A stretch of DNA of 64,000 nt from Bacteroidia bacterium. Lineage in GTDB: Bacteria; Bacteroidota; Bacteroidia; J057. Position 1 is the stretch's first letter. Each line of letters begins with the position of its first letter. Positions 63,935 through 64,000 of the stretch are shown here, in pieces. The stretch covers positions 84,840-148,839 of the forward strand of contig JAUIKF010000009.1 in the NCBI GenBank assembly GCA_030430575.1, read 5' to 3'. Position numbers and translations under genes: made by a program. Under the pieces are notes generated by a model, which saw only the letters and a list, made by a program, of their open reading frames with translations, did no database searches and had not been told where the DNA came from.

Positions 63935-64000
63935 AATATGGAGAGTTTGATCCTGGCTCAGGACGAACGCTAGCGGCAGGCCTAACACATGCAAGTCGAA
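63935..64000 (+). rRNA. rrs: 16S ribosomal RNA, 5' end only
   Basis: AGAGTTTGATCCTGGCTCAG starts at 63942 and continues GACGAACGCTAGCGGCAGG, CCTAACACATGCAAGTCGAA, the universally conserved beginning of 16S rRNA with the Bacteroidota-type GCGGCAGGCCTAACAC. The gene continues beyond the right edge. The 5' end is set about seven bases before the AGAGTTTGATC motif by comparison with E. coli numbering. Confidence 0.97.

Overview
The window is chromosomal DNA of a member of the Bacteroidota, most likely of the Saprospiria type. The evidence is nine predicted secreted proteins with C-terminal type IX secretion (T9SS) sorting domains, two one-protein hybrid two-component systems with AraC-type output, promoters with the TAnnTTTG -7 element, and the first bases of a Bacteroidota-like 16S rRNA gene at the right edge. 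The family-level placement is inference; the 16S fragment is too short to settle it.

Layout. 1-10.8 kb: three large secreted proteins (the first cut by the left edge). 11-14.7 kb: an unrecognised helical protein on the minus strand, then two tandem genes related to Cyt (cytolytic delta-endotoxin) pore-forming proteins. 14.9-32.3 kb: two repeats of the unit 'hybrid two-component system + glycine-rich/HYR T9SS protein'; in the first unit the secreted gene is frameshifted and its glycine-rich domain is shortened. 32.6-37.7 kb: two further surface proteins. 38.0-44.0 kb: a minus-strand block with a SBBP-propeller T9SS protein, a predicted outer-membrane protein and a 7TMR-DISM histidine kinase / LytTR regulator pair. 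44.6-51.6 kb: two more HYR T9SS proteins. 51.7-54.8 kb: two divergent lipoprotein sulfatases. 55.0-58.8 kb: a minus-strand run led by kynurenine 3-monooxygenase. 58.8-63.7 kb: a LuxR-type regulator with a degenerate receiver, two EGF-like lipoproteins, an ECF sigma factor with its probable membrane partner, then the rRNA promoter and 16S start.

How it fits together. Eight secreted proteins share one chassis: a variable N-terminal head (parallel beta-helix, glycine-rich domain, delta-60 repeats, FG-GAP/MopE-like, or unknown), a run of HYR modules, a concanavalin-like domain and a T9SS sorting domain. Six genes, five of them of this chassis and the sixth (32640) a fibre-like protein that heads a two-gene operon with a chassis gene, are preceded by the same promoter architecture. 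It has two direct-repeat half-sites of the form GAACAWWWGT set exactly 21 bp apart, the second starting 34 bp upstream of an NAnnTTTG-like -7 element, with no -33 TTG. This geometry suits activation by an AraC-type protein, and the two hybrid systems encoded here are the obvious candidates. The window thus looks like a coordinately switched surface-protein regulon next to its regulators.

Intergenic DNA is rich in palindromes. There is a GTAG(A/G)G(A/G)C palindrome family after T9SS genes. Two copies of a ~140-bp repeat sit in the loops of perfect but unrelated inverted repeats. A nested palindrome of ~370 bp shares a covarying module with a second locus. A ~235-bp palindrome supplies stop codons to two convergent genes. 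Related palindromic DNA also appears in frame inside the kinase domains of both hybrid regulators.
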